Positions 1 through 8,357 of a stretch of 64,000 bases of DNA are shown here, in pieces. The number at the start of each line of letters is the position of its first letter. Within the stretch, counting starts at the first letter, position 1. Under the pieces are notes generated by a model. The model searched no databases. It was given only the letters and a program-made list of their open reading frames with translations, and had not been told where the DNA came from. Both the position numbers and the translations under genes were made by a program. The stretch is from Sphingomonas metalli (GTDB lineage: Bacteria > Pseudomonadota > Alphaproteobacteria > Sphingomonadales > Sphingomonadaceae): the NCBI RefSeq assembly GCF_014641735.1, contig NZ_BMIH01000004.1:298337-362336 (forward strand), in the 5' to 3' direction.

Positions 1-45
1 CGCCACTCTCTAGCGATCCCGCGGATCACGGCAAGGAACGGGACG

Positions 46-768
46 ATGGCGATCGAGCGGCAGACGGTGACCTATGACGGGCCGGGCGGCCCGTTCGCGG
101 GCGTGGCGGCATGGGACGTGGCGGTGGACGGGCGGCGCCCGGGCGTGCTCGTCATCCCCAATATCCTCGGCCAGAAGGAGGCGGACAACCACGTCGCCGA
201 GCGGCTGGCGGGGCTGGGCTATGCCGCGCTGGCGTGCGACCTGTTCGGGCAGGGCAAGCGGACCGAGCGCGGCCGGCCCGACACGTCGCGCTATATGGAC
301 GAACTCAACGCCGACCGGGGGCTGCTGCGCGACCGGCTGGCGGCGTCGCTGGCGGCGCTGCGGGCGCTGCCGGTGGTGGACGGCGAGCGGTGCGCGGCGA
401 TCGGCTTCTGCTTCGGCGGCAAGGCGGCGCTGGACATGGCGCGGGCGGGGCTGGCGGTGCGCGGCGTGGTGTCGCTGCACGGGCTCTACGATGCGCCGCC
501 CTATGACGACATGACGCCGATCGCGACGAAGATCCTCGTCTGCCACGGCTGGGAAGACCGGCTCGCCCCGCCCGAGGCGGTGGTCCGTCTGGGGCAGGAG
601 CTGACCAAGGCGGGGGCGGACTGGCAGCTGCTGGCGCATGGCCATGCGGGGCACGCCTTCACCGACCGCGAACTGCCGAAGACGCCGGAGGGGTTCGGCT
701 ATGATCCGAACGCGGACCGGCGGAGCTGGGAGGCGGTGGTGCGGTTTCTGGGGGAGGTGCTGGGATAG
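46..768 (+). CDS. Dienelactone hydrolase family protein
   Basis: A 240-residue alpha/beta hydrolase of the dienelactone hydrolase (DLH) family. The nucleophile elbow is Gly-Phe-Cys-Phe-Gly-Gly with the cysteine near residue 122. The acid is the Asp in HGWEDRLAPP and the base is the His in HAGHAFTD near the C-terminus, giving the Cys-Asp-His triad typical of this family. Length matches the family (about 230-250). The ATG at 46 follows an AAGGAA-like ribosome binding site. No signal peptide is seen, so it is probably cytoplasmic. Family members hydrolyse lactones or small esters; the actual substrate here cannot be told. No catechol-degradation genes are adjacent, so a role in that pathway is not supported. 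Confidence 0.88.
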   Translation: MAIERQTVTYDGPGGPFAGVAAWDVAVDGRRPGVLVIPNILGQKEADNHVAERLAGLGYAALACDLFGQGKRTERGRPDTSRYMDELNADRGLLRDRLAASLAALRALPVVDGERCAAIGFCFGGKAALDMARAGLAVRGVVSLHGLYDAPPYDDMTPIATKILVCHGWEDRLAPPEAVVRLGQELTKAGADWQLLAHGHAGHAFTDRELPKTPEGFGYDPNADRRSWEAVVRFLGEVLG

Positions 769-809
769 GGGCGACCCACCTCTCCCCGACACCGCGCTCC
801 TTCCTCTTA

Positions 810-890
810 CGTCATCCCAGCGAAGGCTGGGATCTTTGGCGATCGGCAGCGTTTCATTGGCCAGAGGCCCCAGCCTGCGCTGGGGCGACG
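810..890. repeat. Intergenic repeat with two short hairpins
   Basis: The stretch holds two short inverted repeats, CCCAGCGAAGGCTGGG and CCCCAGCCTGCGCTGGGG, between two convergent genes. It starts with CGTCATCCCAGC, resembling the first bases of the 96-bp repeats at 3698 and 8197. Such short hairpin repeats are common between sphingomonad genes. It may also act as a bidirectional terminator, but no T-run is seen. Confidence 0.5.
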
Positions 891-942
891 GTTTCGGGCG
901 GGCCGGGATTGGGGGCGGGCGAAGCGCCGGGGACTCACCCCC

Positions 943-2055
943 TCACCACCCGTCGATCATCTCCGCCAGCGTCTCCAGCATCGCGACCGCCAGCGCTTTC
1001 GACCGGACCGGGCTCCAGCCGAATTCGGGATCGGCGTTGGGATCGTGGTCCTTGAACGGCATCTCCAGCGTCATCGACACCGCGCCGAACCGCTCGGCGA
1101 GCTGGTTGGTCGACATGGACAGGTTCGCCTTGCCCGCGGGCGACCGGTCATAGCCGAGGTCGGTCTGGAACTCCGGCGTATGCGCGGCGAGGCGGCGGCC
1201 GTAATCGTAGAATTTGGCGCCGTGGTCCTCGGTCCAGGAGGGAATTCCCTCATAGCCGGCGAGGAAGTTGGCGGGGATCGCCTCGTCGCCATGGATGTCC
1301 ATCGCCACGTCGACGCCGGTCGCGTCCATCGCGGACAGGACGCAGAGCACCTCCGGGCTGCGCTCGGCCGAGGGGGCGTGCCATTCGCGGTTGAGGTTCA
1401 CGCCCGCCGCATTGGTGCGCAGATGGCCGCGGCGGGTGCCGTCGGGGTTCATGTTCGGGACGATGTGGAGCGTCGCCTTGCCCTTGAGCGCGGCGGCGGC
1501 GGGGGAGGCGAGCCATTCGAGCGCGCCCTCCATCCACCATTCGGTCATCGATTCGCCGGGATGCTGGCGGCCGTAGATCCAGACCTGCTTGCCGCCCGTG
1601 CCGGTGGTGAAGGCGTCGATCGCCTGCCCGTCGAGGCTGGTGCCCAGCGCGCGATGCCGCATGTCCGGCACCGCCGCGGTGCGCGCGACCAGATCGGCGT
1701 GCTGCTCCATCGTATAGGGCGCGAAATAGGCGAACCAGGCGACCGGGCCGGTCGCGGTCCAGCTCCATTCGAGCACGCCGTCGGCATAGCCCGTCTCGAC
1801 CATCCGCCACGCCTGCCGGTCGGTCGACACGCGCGTCTTGTAGCCCGGCCAGCCGAACGGATAGGCCGAGCGGCCGGCATTGAGGATGCGGCAGGTGATC
1901 CGCTGCCCGGCCGCCAGCCCCGCGACCCGGAAATAGAACCATTGGTAGAAGTCGGACTGGTGGTCGGCGACGATCTCGAGGTCGAGACGGTCGCCCTGGA
2001 TCGCGACGGGGCGGATATTGCCGCCGTCGAAGGCGGCGTTGATGGTGATGGTCAT
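943..2055 (-). CDS. M14 family zinc carboxypeptidase
   Basis: A 370-residue metallocarboxypeptidase resembling the cytosolic carboxypeptidase branch of family M14. An N-terminal beta domain (about residues 1-125) precedes the catalytic domain. Zinc ligands are visible as His-Pro-Gly-Glu in GRQHPGESMTEWW and the later His in AMDIHGDEAIP. The substrate-binding stretch GVNLNREW is present, and the catalytic Glu is in VSMTLEMPFKD near the C-terminus. I chose the ATG at 2055 because it forms a 4-bp ATGA overlap with the upstream lipoprotein gene and begins the recognisable N-terminal domain; the reading frame runs open further upstream, but that part is antisense-frame noise. No signal peptide is apparent. 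The substrate is unknown. Confidence 0.88.
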   Translation of the reverse strand: MTITINAAFDGGNIRPVAIQGDRLDLEIVADHQSDFYQWFYFRVAGLAAGQRITCRILNAGRSAYPFGWPGYKTRVSTDRQAWRMVETGYADGVLEWSWTATGPVAWFAYFAPYTMEQHADLVARTAAVPDMRHRALGTSLDGQAIDAFTTGTGGKQVWIYGRQHPGESMTEWWMEGALEWLASPAAAALKGKATLHIVPNMNPDGTRRGHLRTNAAGVNLNREWHAPSAERSPEVLCVLSAMDATGVDVAMDIHGDEAIPANFLAGYEGIPSWTEDHGAKFYDYGRRLAAHTPEFQTDLGYDRSPAGKANLSMSTNQLAERFGAVSMTLEMPFKDHDPNADPEFGWSPVRSKALAVAMLETLAEMIDGW

Positions 2056-2663
2056 TTCACCTCGATAGTGCGGCCCGACTCGCCGGGAAAGCCGGTGAAC
2101 AGCGCATTGGCGAGGATGTTCGCCTGCGCCGCCGGATCGGCATCGGCGCGGCGCGCGTCGGCGATATTGTGCGCGCGGCCCTCCCAGACCGGCGACTGAT
2201 CGGCGCGGCGCTTGATCGTGACGGCCAGCTCCGATTCGATAAAGGCCGAACGCCCGCCACCGCCGATCGGGAAGCCGATCCCGCCGCCGAGCCCGAAGCC
2301 GCCGCCGCCGCGCCCGCCTGAAAAGCCGCCGCCGCCGATGCCGATCGACACGGGGCTGCGCCGCGGCGGGCCGACGCGGTTGGCGCGGTTGAAGCTGACG
2401 GTGGCGATCAGCTGGGGCTCGGCGCCGGGCGCGGGCAGGGCATAGCCGTTGCGCAGCAGCTGCGTCTCGACCGCGGCGGCATAGGTCTTGAATTCGATGC
2501 TGGGGGTGGTGCCCGCGGGCGCCAGCGGCTCGACCCGGATCGTGCCGCGCTGGAGCGGCTCGCCCAGATGGTAGCGAATCACCTCGGTCGGCGGCAGCGA
2601 ACTGGTGGTGGCGCAGGCGCCGAGCGCGAAAAGCGGGATCAGGGCGAGGGTTACGCGAAACAT
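2052..2663 (-). CDS. DUF4136-like lipoprotein
   Basis: A 203-residue predicted lipoprotein. The first residues form a signal peptide ending in the lipobox Leu-Gly-Ala-Cys, with Cys17 as the lipidated residue. The rest resembles DUF4136 proteins: a beta-rich domain, a Gly-rich stretch in the middle (runs of GGGG and GGRG around residues 110-140), and a C-terminal motif where several alanine-rich helices end in FTGFPGESG. It is co-transcribed with the M14 peptidase downstream through a 4-bp overlap. It likely sits in the inner leaflet of the outer membrane; its function is unknown. The ATG at 2663 begins the signal peptide, and open frame upstream of it is not used. Confidence 0.75.
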   Translation of the reverse strand: MFRVTLALIPLFALGACATTSSLPPTEVIRYHLGEPLQRGTIRVEPLAPAGTTPSIEFKTYAAAVETQLLRNGYALPAPGAEPQLIATVSFNRANRVGPPRRSPVSIGIGGGGFSGGRGGGGFGLGGGIGFPIGGGGRSAFIESELAVTIKRRADQSPVWEGRAHNIADARRADADPAAQANILANALFTGFPGESGRTIEVK

Positions 2664-2802
2664 CAGGCGGCCTTTCCAGCGGAAATGCGGGCGGTGGAGG
2701 ATCGTTGAACGCGCAGGAAACCCGCGCGTTGCTTGACTTCCGCACCCTGTGGCACTAGGCGGCGGCGCTTTCCAGACATCCAGATACGAAAAGCCCAGAG
2801 CC

Positions 2803-2928
2803 ATGAAGATCCGCAATTCGCTGAAGTCGCTCAAGGACCGTCATCGCGACAATCGCGTGATCCGTCGCCGCGGCCGTACCTATGTGATCAACAAGACCAA
2901 CCGTCGCTTCAAGGCCCGCCAGGGCTGA
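2803..2928 (+). CDS. rpmJ: 50S ribosomal protein L36
   Basis: A 41-residue very basic protein beginning [17 protein letters not shown] and ending RFKARQG. This is the alphaproteobacterial L36 form lacking the zinc-binding cysteines (C- type). It is a small protein of the large ribosomal subunit. The ATG at 2803 starts at the conserved MKIRNS. It is transcribed divergently from the lipoprotein gene and is followed after 32 bp by the HAD hydrolase. Confidence 0.95.
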   Translation: MKIRNSLKSLKDRHRDNRVIRRRGRTYVINKTNRRFKARQG

Positions 2929-2960
2929 GTGATACGGCCGCGCCGCGCCGGTTCCCGACG

Positions 2961-3611
2961 ATGACGGACCGGCAGGATGCGGGCGGTGCACCGGTGACGC
3001 AGCATCGCCGCACGGCGGTGATCTTCGACATCGGGCGCGTCCTCTACCATTGGGACCCCCGGTTCCTGTACGAGCGCCTGATCCCCGAGGATCGGGCGCT
3101 CGACGCGTTCCTGGCCGAGGTGCTGACGCATGACTGGCATTTCCAGCATGATGCGGGCCGCGACTTCGCCGAGACCTCGGCCGAGCTGATCGCGCTCCAC
3201 CCAGAGCATCGCGAGCTGATCGCCGCCTGGGGTCCGCGCTTCCTCGAAAGCATACCCGGGCCGATCGCGGGGATGCCGGAGATCGTCGAGCGGCTGGACG
3301 CGGCGGGGGTGCCGCTGTTCGCGATCACCAATTTCAGCCACGAATTCTTCCCGCCGTTCCGCGCGCGCGAGGCGGCGCTGTTCGACCGGTTCCGCGACAT
3401 CGTCGTGTCGGGCGACGAGAAGCTGGTGAAGCCCGATGCCGCCATCTACCGGCTGGCGCTGGATCGCTTCGGCCTGCGGGCGGAGGAGGCGGTGTTCGTC
3501 GACGACAATGCGGCGAACGTCGCCGGCGCGGCGGCGCTCGGGATCGAGGCGATCCTGTTCACCGATGCGGACGCGCTGGAGGCGCGGCTCAGGGCGCTGG
3601 GGTTGTTGTGA
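2961..3611 (+). CDS. HAD-IA family hydrolase
   Basis: A 216-residue haloacid-dehalogenase-superfamily hydrolase. Motif I reads VIFDIGRVLYHW, in which the second acidic residue of the usual DxD is Gly, as in the YihX-type sugar-phosphatase branch (DxGxV). Motif II lies in ITNFSHEF, motif III is the Lys in EKLVKPD, and motif IV is FVDDNAANV. Length and a helical cap between motifs I and II fit subfamily IA. The ATG at 2961 gives 16 residues before motif I; an open frame upstream overlaps rpmJ and is unlikely to be used. The substrate is probably a small phosphorylated metabolite and is not identifiable here. Confidence 0.88.
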   Translation: MTDRQDAGGAPVTQHRRTAVIFDIGRVLYHWDPRFLYERLIPEDRALDAFLAEVLTHDWHFQHDAGRDFAETSAELIALHPEHRELIAAWGPRFLESIPGPIAGMPEIVERLDAAGVPLFAITNFSHEFFPPFRAREAALFDRFRDIVVSGDEKLVKPDAAIYRLALDRFGLRAEEAVFVDDNAANVAGAAALGIEAILFTDADALEARLRALGLL

Positions 3612-3697
3612 GACTGGTGCCCTGCCTTCGGCTGGGAATTCTTCACCCACTAACCCCGTCATCCTTTGCGGAAGGTGCGAACGTGCCATCTTCCCCT

Positions 3698-3793
3698 CGT
3701 CATCCCGGACATGTTCCGGGATCCACCGTTCCGCGAAATCAACGGGTTGTGCGTTTGCGGTGCCGTGGATGCCGGAACACGTCCGGCATGACG
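3698..3793. repeat. 96-bp intergenic repeat, copy 1
   Basis: The sequence starts CGTCATCCCGGACATGTTCC and ends with the near-complement CCGGCATGACG, so the ends form an imperfect inverted repeat. It is about 90 percent identical by eye to the copy at 8197-8292. Both lie between genes of the core segment and neither pattern occurs in the island. The surrounding 3612-3938 stretch holds no gene that I can see; a short GCCCCGGCCCGCGCTGGGGC-type hairpin lies near 3862-3882. Confidence 0.7.
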
Positions 3794-3938
3794 ACGGGCA
3801 TGCCGCAAAGGTCTCGCGAAAGCCGGGATCTCCCGGTGATCGCGCGCCACAGGAACCGGTCGAGGCCCCGGCCCGCGCTGGGGCGACGTTCGGGGTTGGG
3901 AATCGGGCATAGAGCCCGCGGCATCACATCTGAAAGGA

Positions 3939-4014
3939 TGGTGCCCAGGGGCGGGATCGAACCACCGACACTGCGATTTTCAGTCGCATGCTCTACCAAC
4001 TGAGCTACCTGGGC
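3939..4014 (-). tRNA. tRNA-Phe (GAA)
   Basis: On the minus strand the acceptor 5' strand GCCCAGG pairs with CCTGGGC. The D-arm GTAGCTCAGTTGGTAGAGC, the anticodon loop CTGAAAA (anticodon GAA) and the T-arm GGTTCGATCCC are all present. CCA is encoded at 3939-3941. The structure is complete, with no sign of use as an integration site. Confidence 0.96.
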
Positions 4015-4043
4015 ATGTCCGGTCGAAAACCGGAAGCGCGTCC

Positions 4044-4217
4044 CTAGTCGTGGTTTTCGGGCTTGTCCACCCCTTCTTCCGCAGGGCCGGCGGGAAGGCG
4101 ATAGCCCTCGTCGAGCCAGTGCAGCAGGTCGCGGTCGCGGTGCCGTGCCGAGCAGAAGGGGCGGTGTTGCGGGTCGGCGGGCTCGCCGCAGATCGGGCAG
4201 GCGGGTTCGGCCATCAT
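4044..4217 (-). CDS. yacG: DNA gyrase inhibitor / zinc-binding protein YacG
   Basis: A 57-residue small zinc protein (MMAEPACPICGEPADPQHRP...). The first metal pair is Cys-Pro-Ile-Cys; the second is Cys-Ser-Ala-Arg-His in PFCSARHRDRDLLHW, where the family usually has a second Cys (Cx3C). Thus one ligand appears to be His. The C-terminal tail LDEGYRLP is typical. It starts inside the stop of the RNase gene (ATGA overlap at 4217); an ATG three bases further in is an equal alternative. In E. coli YacG binds GyrB and inhibits gyrase; here the role is by family only. Confidence 0.85.
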   Translation of the reverse strand: MMAEPACPICGEPADPQHRPFCSARHRDRDLLHWLDEGYRLPAGPAEEGVDKPENHD

Positions 4218-5164
4218 GCGCTCTCCATCCGGTGATCGACGCCCGTGCGGCGGGCGAGTTCCGCCAGCCAGTCGGGCCGCGCCGCCAGCGCGCGGGCGAC
4301 GGGGGCGGGGACACGGTGGTGGCGGGGACCGCCGGGCGGCTCGCGCTCGATCCGGCGGAGCAGCGCGCGGGCGGCGGCGGCGCCGGGATCGCCACGCAGC
4401 CGCTCGGGCAGCGAGGCGCGCGGGCGCGGGCGGACGATCTGGAGGAAGCCGAAGCCGTTGACCGCGGTCCGCTCGAAGGGCTGGGGCAGCCCCGCATCGA
4501 TCGCGGCGGCGACCGCATGACGCGGCGCCTTGGCCTCGATCGTCGGAAAGTCGATGCCGATCGATCCGCCGATGCCATGGCGGACGATCGCCGCCGCCAC
4601 GGCACTCGCGCCGGCCAGCGCGAGCGCCTCGAGCGGCGGCGCGCCGTCGATGTCGAACAGCGTCATCGCCGGGGTCGGTGACAGGATCAGCGCGCCGCCG
4701 GGAAAAGCGATGTCGCCGGTCATCGCCTCTTCCAGCACCTCCGACCAGCCGGCCTGTTCGAGCCGGTCGGCCTCATGCGCGCGCAGCGTGCGGACGGGGT
4801 GGCCGGTCGCGGCGATGCGCGCGGCGAGGTCGGGGCCGGGGGCGGGCGCGGCGTCGGTGACGACGGCGCGGGGCGGCTTGCGGCGACCGGGCTCGGGGAT
4901 CGCCTCCCGCACGATCTCGACCGTGACGCTCCGCCCCTGGGCCAGGCCGTGGGGGAGCTTGGCGACCAGCACCTCCTCGCCGGTCGCCAGCGCGGCGCGG
5001 GCGGTGCGGCCGGGCAGGATCTCGACGAGGCGGGCGGCGTGGACCGCGCCGACCAGCGGGCCGGCGTCATCGGGCTCGATCGCGGCGATCAGGATATGGC
5101 CGTCCGCATCGACCAGCGCGGCGCGCGCCTCGCCGATGCCCGCCTCGTACAGCCACTCAGCCAA
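4214..5164 (-). CDS. rng: Ribonuclease E/G family protein
   Basis: A 316-residue RNase E/G-like protein, much shorter than E. coli RNase G (489), as is usual for the second, short RNase G-like protein of sphingomonads. An N-terminal S1-like region (ARAALVDADGHILIAAIEP through LPHGLAQGRSVTVEI) is followed by a catalytic-like segment containing MTLFDIDG and IGGSIGIDFPTIEAK, which carry the aspartates expected to bind magnesium. It overlaps maf upstream by 8 bp and yacG downstream by 4 bp, so the three are one transcription unit. A role in RNA processing is inferred from family membership. Activity of so short a form is not certain. Confidence 0.85.
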   Translation of the reverse strand: MAEWLYEAGIGEARAALVDADGHILIAAIEPDDAGPLVGAVHAARLVEILPGRTARAALATGEEVLVAKLPHGLAQGRSVTVEIVREAIPEPGRRKPPRAVVTDAAPAPGPDLAARIAATGHPVRTLRAHEADRLEQAGWSEVLEEAMTGDIAFPGGALILSPTPAMTLFDIDGAPPLEALALAGASAVAAAIVRHGIGGSIGIDFPTIEAKAPRHAVAAAIDAGLPQPFERTAVNGFGFLQIVRPRPRASLPERLRGDPGAAAARALLRRIEREPPGGPRHHRVPAPVARALAARPDWLAELARRTGVDHRMESA

Positions 5165-5735
5165 GCGGCAGGCCGGCGGCCTTGAGCAGCGCGCGCGCCT
5201 CGAACAGGGGCAGGCCGATCACCCCCGAATGGCTGCCCGCCAGATAGCGGACGAACGCCTCGGCGCGGCCCTGGATCGCATAGCCGCCCGCCTTGCCCAG
5301 CCCTTCGCCGCTGGCGACGTAGTCGGCGATCTCCTGCGGGGACAGGGGCTTGAAGGCGACGATCGTGTCGGCGAGCCTTGTCCTGGCCTTCCCCTCCGGG
5401 TCGATCACGCAGATCGCGGACAGCGCGTGGTGCCGCCGGCCCGAGAGCAGGCCGAGCAGCTCGCGCTGGATCGCCTCGTCGGTCGCGGGGGGCAGGATGC
5501 GGCGGCCGAGCGCGATGGTGGTGTCGCCGGCGATGACGATCTCACCCTGCGCGCGCGAGACCGCCTGCGCCTTCTCCACCGCGAGGCGGAGGGCATAAGC
5601 GCGGGGGAGCTCGCGCGGGTGCGGGGTCTCGTCGATCGCCGGGGCCGCGATGCGCGCGGGCTCTGCCCCGATCCGCGCGAGCAGGTCGCGGCGGCGGGGG
5701 GAGGAGGAGGCAAGGACGAGCCGGGGGGCGGTCAT
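5157..5735 (-). CDS. maf: Maf family nucleoside triphosphate pyrophosphatase
   Basis: A 192-residue Maf/YhdE-type house-cleaning pyrophosphatase. The N-terminus LVLASSSPRRRDLLARIG is the family signature. The catalytic segments VIAGDTTIALGRRILPP and GGYAIQGRAEAFVRYLAGSHSGVIGLPL are intact. The family hydrolyses non-canonical or pyrimidine nucleoside triphosphates (dTTP/UTP type) to the monophosphate. It lies between infA and the RNase gene, the common alphaproteobacterial order. The start is an ATG at 5735. Confidence 0.93.
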   Translation of the reverse strand: MTAPRLVLASSSPRRRDLLARIGAEPARIAAPAIDETPHPRELPRAYALRLAVEKAQAVSRAQGEIVIAGDTTIALGRRILPPATDEAIQRELLGLLSGRRHHALSAICVIDPEGKARTRLADTIVAFKPLSPQEIADYVASGEGLGKAGGYAIQGRAEAFVRYLAGSHSGVIGLPLFEARALLKAAGLPLG

Positions 5736-5808
5736 GGTGCTGGAGCAGCCATCGGCGTGGGCTTGTGCGGCGCCCCCCCTCCACCACCGATCTGCGATCG
5801 GCGGTCCC

Positions 5809-5827
5809 CCTCCCCTTGCAGGGGAGG
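5809..5827. terminator. Short hairpin between infA and maf
   Basis: CCTCCCC-TTGCA-GGGGAGG forms a perfect 7-bp stem with a 5-nt loop in the 130-bp gap between infA and maf. It lacks a clear T-run on either strand. It may be an attenuator or simply an intergenic repeat; a similar short palindrome CCGATCTGCGATCGG lies just beside it. Confidence 0.35.
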
Positions 5828-5865
5828 ATCTGGATGGAGGCAGGTCACGCGGATGCCGCCCTGCC

Positions 5866-6084
5866 TCACTTGAAGCGGTAGGTGATCCGGCCCTTGGTCA
5901 GGTCGTAGGGGGTCAGCTCGACCAGCACCTCGTCGCCGACGAGCACGCGGATGCGGTTCTTGCGCATCTTGCCCGCGGTATGCCCCAGAATCTCGTGATC
6001 GTTCTCGAGCTGCACCCGGAACATCGCGTTGGGGAGCAATTCCACCACGCGGCCGCGCATCTCGAGCAGTTCTTCCTTGGCCAA
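5866..6084 (-). CDS. infA: Translation initiation factor IF-1
   Basis: A 72-residue S1/OB-fold protein. The sequence [19 protein letters not shown], the motif [32 protein letters not shown] and the ending GRITYRFK match IF-1 throughout and at full length. It binds the 30S A site during initiation. It is the first gene of the infA-maf-RNase-yacG cluster and is divergent from glmS, with a 179-bp shared upstream region. Confidence 0.97.
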
Positions 6085-6263
6085 ACGGATTCCCTAAGCT
6101 TGTCGTGAAGGCGCGTCGCCTTAGCGAAAACCGCGCATAAAATAAAGGTAGGGTTGGCGACACCCCGCGGCAAGGTGGCGAGGGGCAGGAGCGCCGCCAT
6201 ACTTGCCCCCTTCCGGCGCGCCTGTCATGGCGCACCGATCCACCTTCAGGAGCTTGATCGCCC

Positions 6264-8078
6264 ATGTGCGGTATCGTCGCCTTCGTCTCCAGCCAGCCGG
6301 TGCAGGACCGGACCGTCCATGCGCTCGAGAAGCTGGAATATCGCGGCTATGATTCGTACGGCTTCGCCTTCGCCACCGGCAAGGGCTTCGCGCTGGTGCG
6401 CGGCGTTGGCCCGCTGTCGGAGGATTCGGGCGGGCTGCTGGCGGGCGGGCTGCCGGAAGTGACCACCGCGATCGGCCATACGCGCTGGGCGACCCATGGC
6501 GGGGTGACGGTGCCGAACGCGCATCCGCACCAGAGCTATGACGGCAAGTTCGCGGTCGTCCACAATGGCGTGATCGACAATTTCCTGGAGCTGAAGCGCG
6601 ACCTGATCGGCGGCGGCGTCACCTTCGCGTCGGAGACGGACACGGAGGTGATCGCGCACCTGCTGGCGCGCCACTATGCGCAGAATGGCGGCGACCTCGA
6701 CGCGGCGCTGTTCGCGACGCTCGCCGCGCTGTCGGGCGAGTTCGGGCTGGCGATCACCTGCACCGAGCGGCCGGGCCTGCTGGTCGCGGCGCGGCGGATG
6801 AGCCCGATCGCGGTCGGCATGGCGGACGGGGCCGGCTATATCTGCTCCGATCCGGTCGCGGTCGCCGGGCAGCAGGGCTGGATCGCCTATCTCGAAGAGG
6901 ACGAGATCGCGTTCGTCGAAAAGGGCAGCGTGCGCGTCGGCTCCTTCCTCGACGCCGGTTTCCCGGAGCGCAAGGTCGAGCAGCTGCCGCTGACGACGGT
7001 GGCCGAGGCGAGCGAGCTCGGCCGCTTTCCGCATTACATGATCAAGGAGATCACCGAGACGGCGGAGGCGGTGCGCACCGTCGCCGCGATGCCGACCGCG
7101 ACCTTCGCCCCCGCCGCGGCGCGGCTGGCGGAGGCGGACGTGGCGTTCTGCGGCGCGGGCAGCTCGCACTATGTCTGCATGCTCGGACAATATTATTTCC
7201 AGCAGGTCGCCGGGCGGCGCACCGTCTGCCACTCGGCCGACGAATTCCAGGCGCTGGCGACGCTGGGCGGGGACGGCGCGCTGATCGCGGTGTCGCAGTC
7301 GGGCGAGACCTATGACACGCTGCGGGTGATGGAGGCGGCGCAGGCGGGCGGCGCGTCGCTGGTCGCGGTGAACAATGTCGCCGGCTCCACCGCGCAGCGC
7401 ATGGCCGACTTCCCGATCCTGCAACAGGCGGGGCGCGAGGTGTGCGTGCTGTCGACCAAGTCGGTGATCAGCCAGACCGCGATCGTCTGGCGGCTGGCGG
7501 CCGAGGTCGCGGCTGAGGGCAAGGGCGCGGACGTGGCCGAGCTGACGGCGCTGGCCGGGCAGCTCGACGTGCTGGTCCAGTCGCTGTCGGGCACGATCAA
7601 GGAGGTGGCCGAGCGCTATCGCTGGATCGAGCACTGGTTCTTCCTCGGCCGCGGGCTGCACTGGCCGGTGGCGGCGGAGTCGGCGCTGAAGTTCAAGGAA
7701 GTCTCGTACATCCATGCCGAGGCGATGCCGGCCGGCTTCCTGAAGCACGGCACCATCTCGCTGATCGACGAGAAGTTCTTTACCGTCGCCTTCATCCCCA
7801 ACGCCGCGCACGATCCGGAAGGGTTCGCGCATGTCGTCTCCAGCCTGCACGAGATCCGGGCGCGCGGGGGCAACATCATCGGCTTCGGCCACGACCTGCC
7901 GGAGGTGTTCGCCGACGGCTTCTTCGAGGCCTATGTCGCGCTGCCGAGCGTGTCGAAGTTCATGGACCCGATGATCCAGCTCGTCGCGGGGGAGCTGTTC
8001 GCCTATCACTGCGCGGTGAAGCTCGGCCGCAACATCGACCGGCCGCGCGCGCTGGCCAAGGCGGTGACGGTGCGCTGA
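6264..8078 (+). CDS. glmS: Glutamine--fructose-6-phosphate aminotransferase (isomerizing)
   Basis: A 604-residue enzyme that makes glucosamine-6-phosphate from fructose-6-phosphate and glutamine, the first step to UDP-GlcNAc. The N-terminal class II amidotransferase domain begins MCGIVAF, with Cys2 becoming the nucleophile after Met removal. EYRGYDSYGF and HTRWATHGGVTVPNAHPH are present. Two SIS isomerase domains follow (SQSGETYDTLR; GRGLHWPVAAESALKFKEVSYIHAEAM). The C-terminus NIDRPRALAKAVTVR matches the family. The start is supported by AGGAG at about 6247 and the invariant Cys. The usual EYRGYDSAG reads DSYG here. No glmS ribozyme is seen upstream. Confidence 0.97.
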   Translation: MCGIVAFVSSQPVQDRTVHALEKLEYRGYDSYGFAFATGKGFALVRGVGPLSEDSGGLLAGGLPEVTTAIGHTRWATHGGVTVPNAHPHQSYDGKFAVVHNGVIDNFLELKRDLIGGGVTFASETDTEVIAHLLARHYAQNGGDLDAALFATLAALSGEFGLAITCTERPGLLVAARRMSPIAVGMADGAGYICSDPVAVAGQQGWIAYLEEDEIAFVEKGSVRVGSFLDAGFPERKVEQLPLTTVAEASELGRFPHYMIKEITETAEAVRTVAAMPTATFAPAAARLAEADVAFCGAGSSHYVCMLGQYYFQQVAGRRTVCHSADEFQALATLGGDGALIAVSQSGETYDTLRVMEAAQAGGASLVAVNNVAGSTAQRMADFPILQQAGREVCVLSTKSVISQTAIVWRLAAEVAAEGKGADVAELTALAGQLDVLVQSLSGTIKEVAERYRWIEHWFFLGRGLHWPVAAESALKFKEVSYIHAEAMPAGFLKHGTISLIDEKFFTVAFIPNAAHDPEGFAHVVSSLHEIRARGGNIIGFGHDLPEVFADGFFEAYVALPSVSKFMDPMIQLVAGELFAYHCAVKLGRNIDRPRALAKAVTVR

Positions 8079-8196
8079 GGGGGCATCGTCGCCCCGGCGT
8101 GAGCACGGGGCCTTGAACGGCTCCTGTCTCGCGCCACCGCCGGAAGATCCCGGCCTCCGCGCAGTCCTTGAAAACGCGGAAACGTTGCCCCTTTTT

Positions 8197-8292
8197 CGTC
8201 ATCCCGGACTTGTTCCGGGATCCACCGTTCCGCGCGATCAACGGCGTGTGCGTTGGTGGCGCGGTGGATGCCGGAACAGGTCCGGCATGACG
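8197..8292. repeat. 96-bp intergenic repeat, copy 2
   Basis: Same length and layout as the copy at 3698-3793: it starts CGTCATCCCGGACTTGTTCC and ends GGTCCGGCATGACG, with complementary ends. It lies between convergent glmS and the peptidylprolyl isomerase gene. The whole gap 8079-8357 holds no gene that I recognise. Confidence 0.7.
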
Positions 8293-8357
8293 GGGTAGCA
8301 GCCGGAACGGCTTCGCCCCGGCCCGGAATTTCGGTTCAGCCGGGAAGCGACCAACAG

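Noticed and set aside
2052..2834. A longer N-terminus for the lipoprotein gene (start at 2834)
   Set aside because: The extension covers the antisense of rpmJ and its promoter; the lipobox signal begins at 2663.
6246..8009. A 587-codon open frame on the minus strand opposite glmS
   Set aside because: Arg/His-rich antisense shadow of a certain gene, caused by high GC in codon position three.
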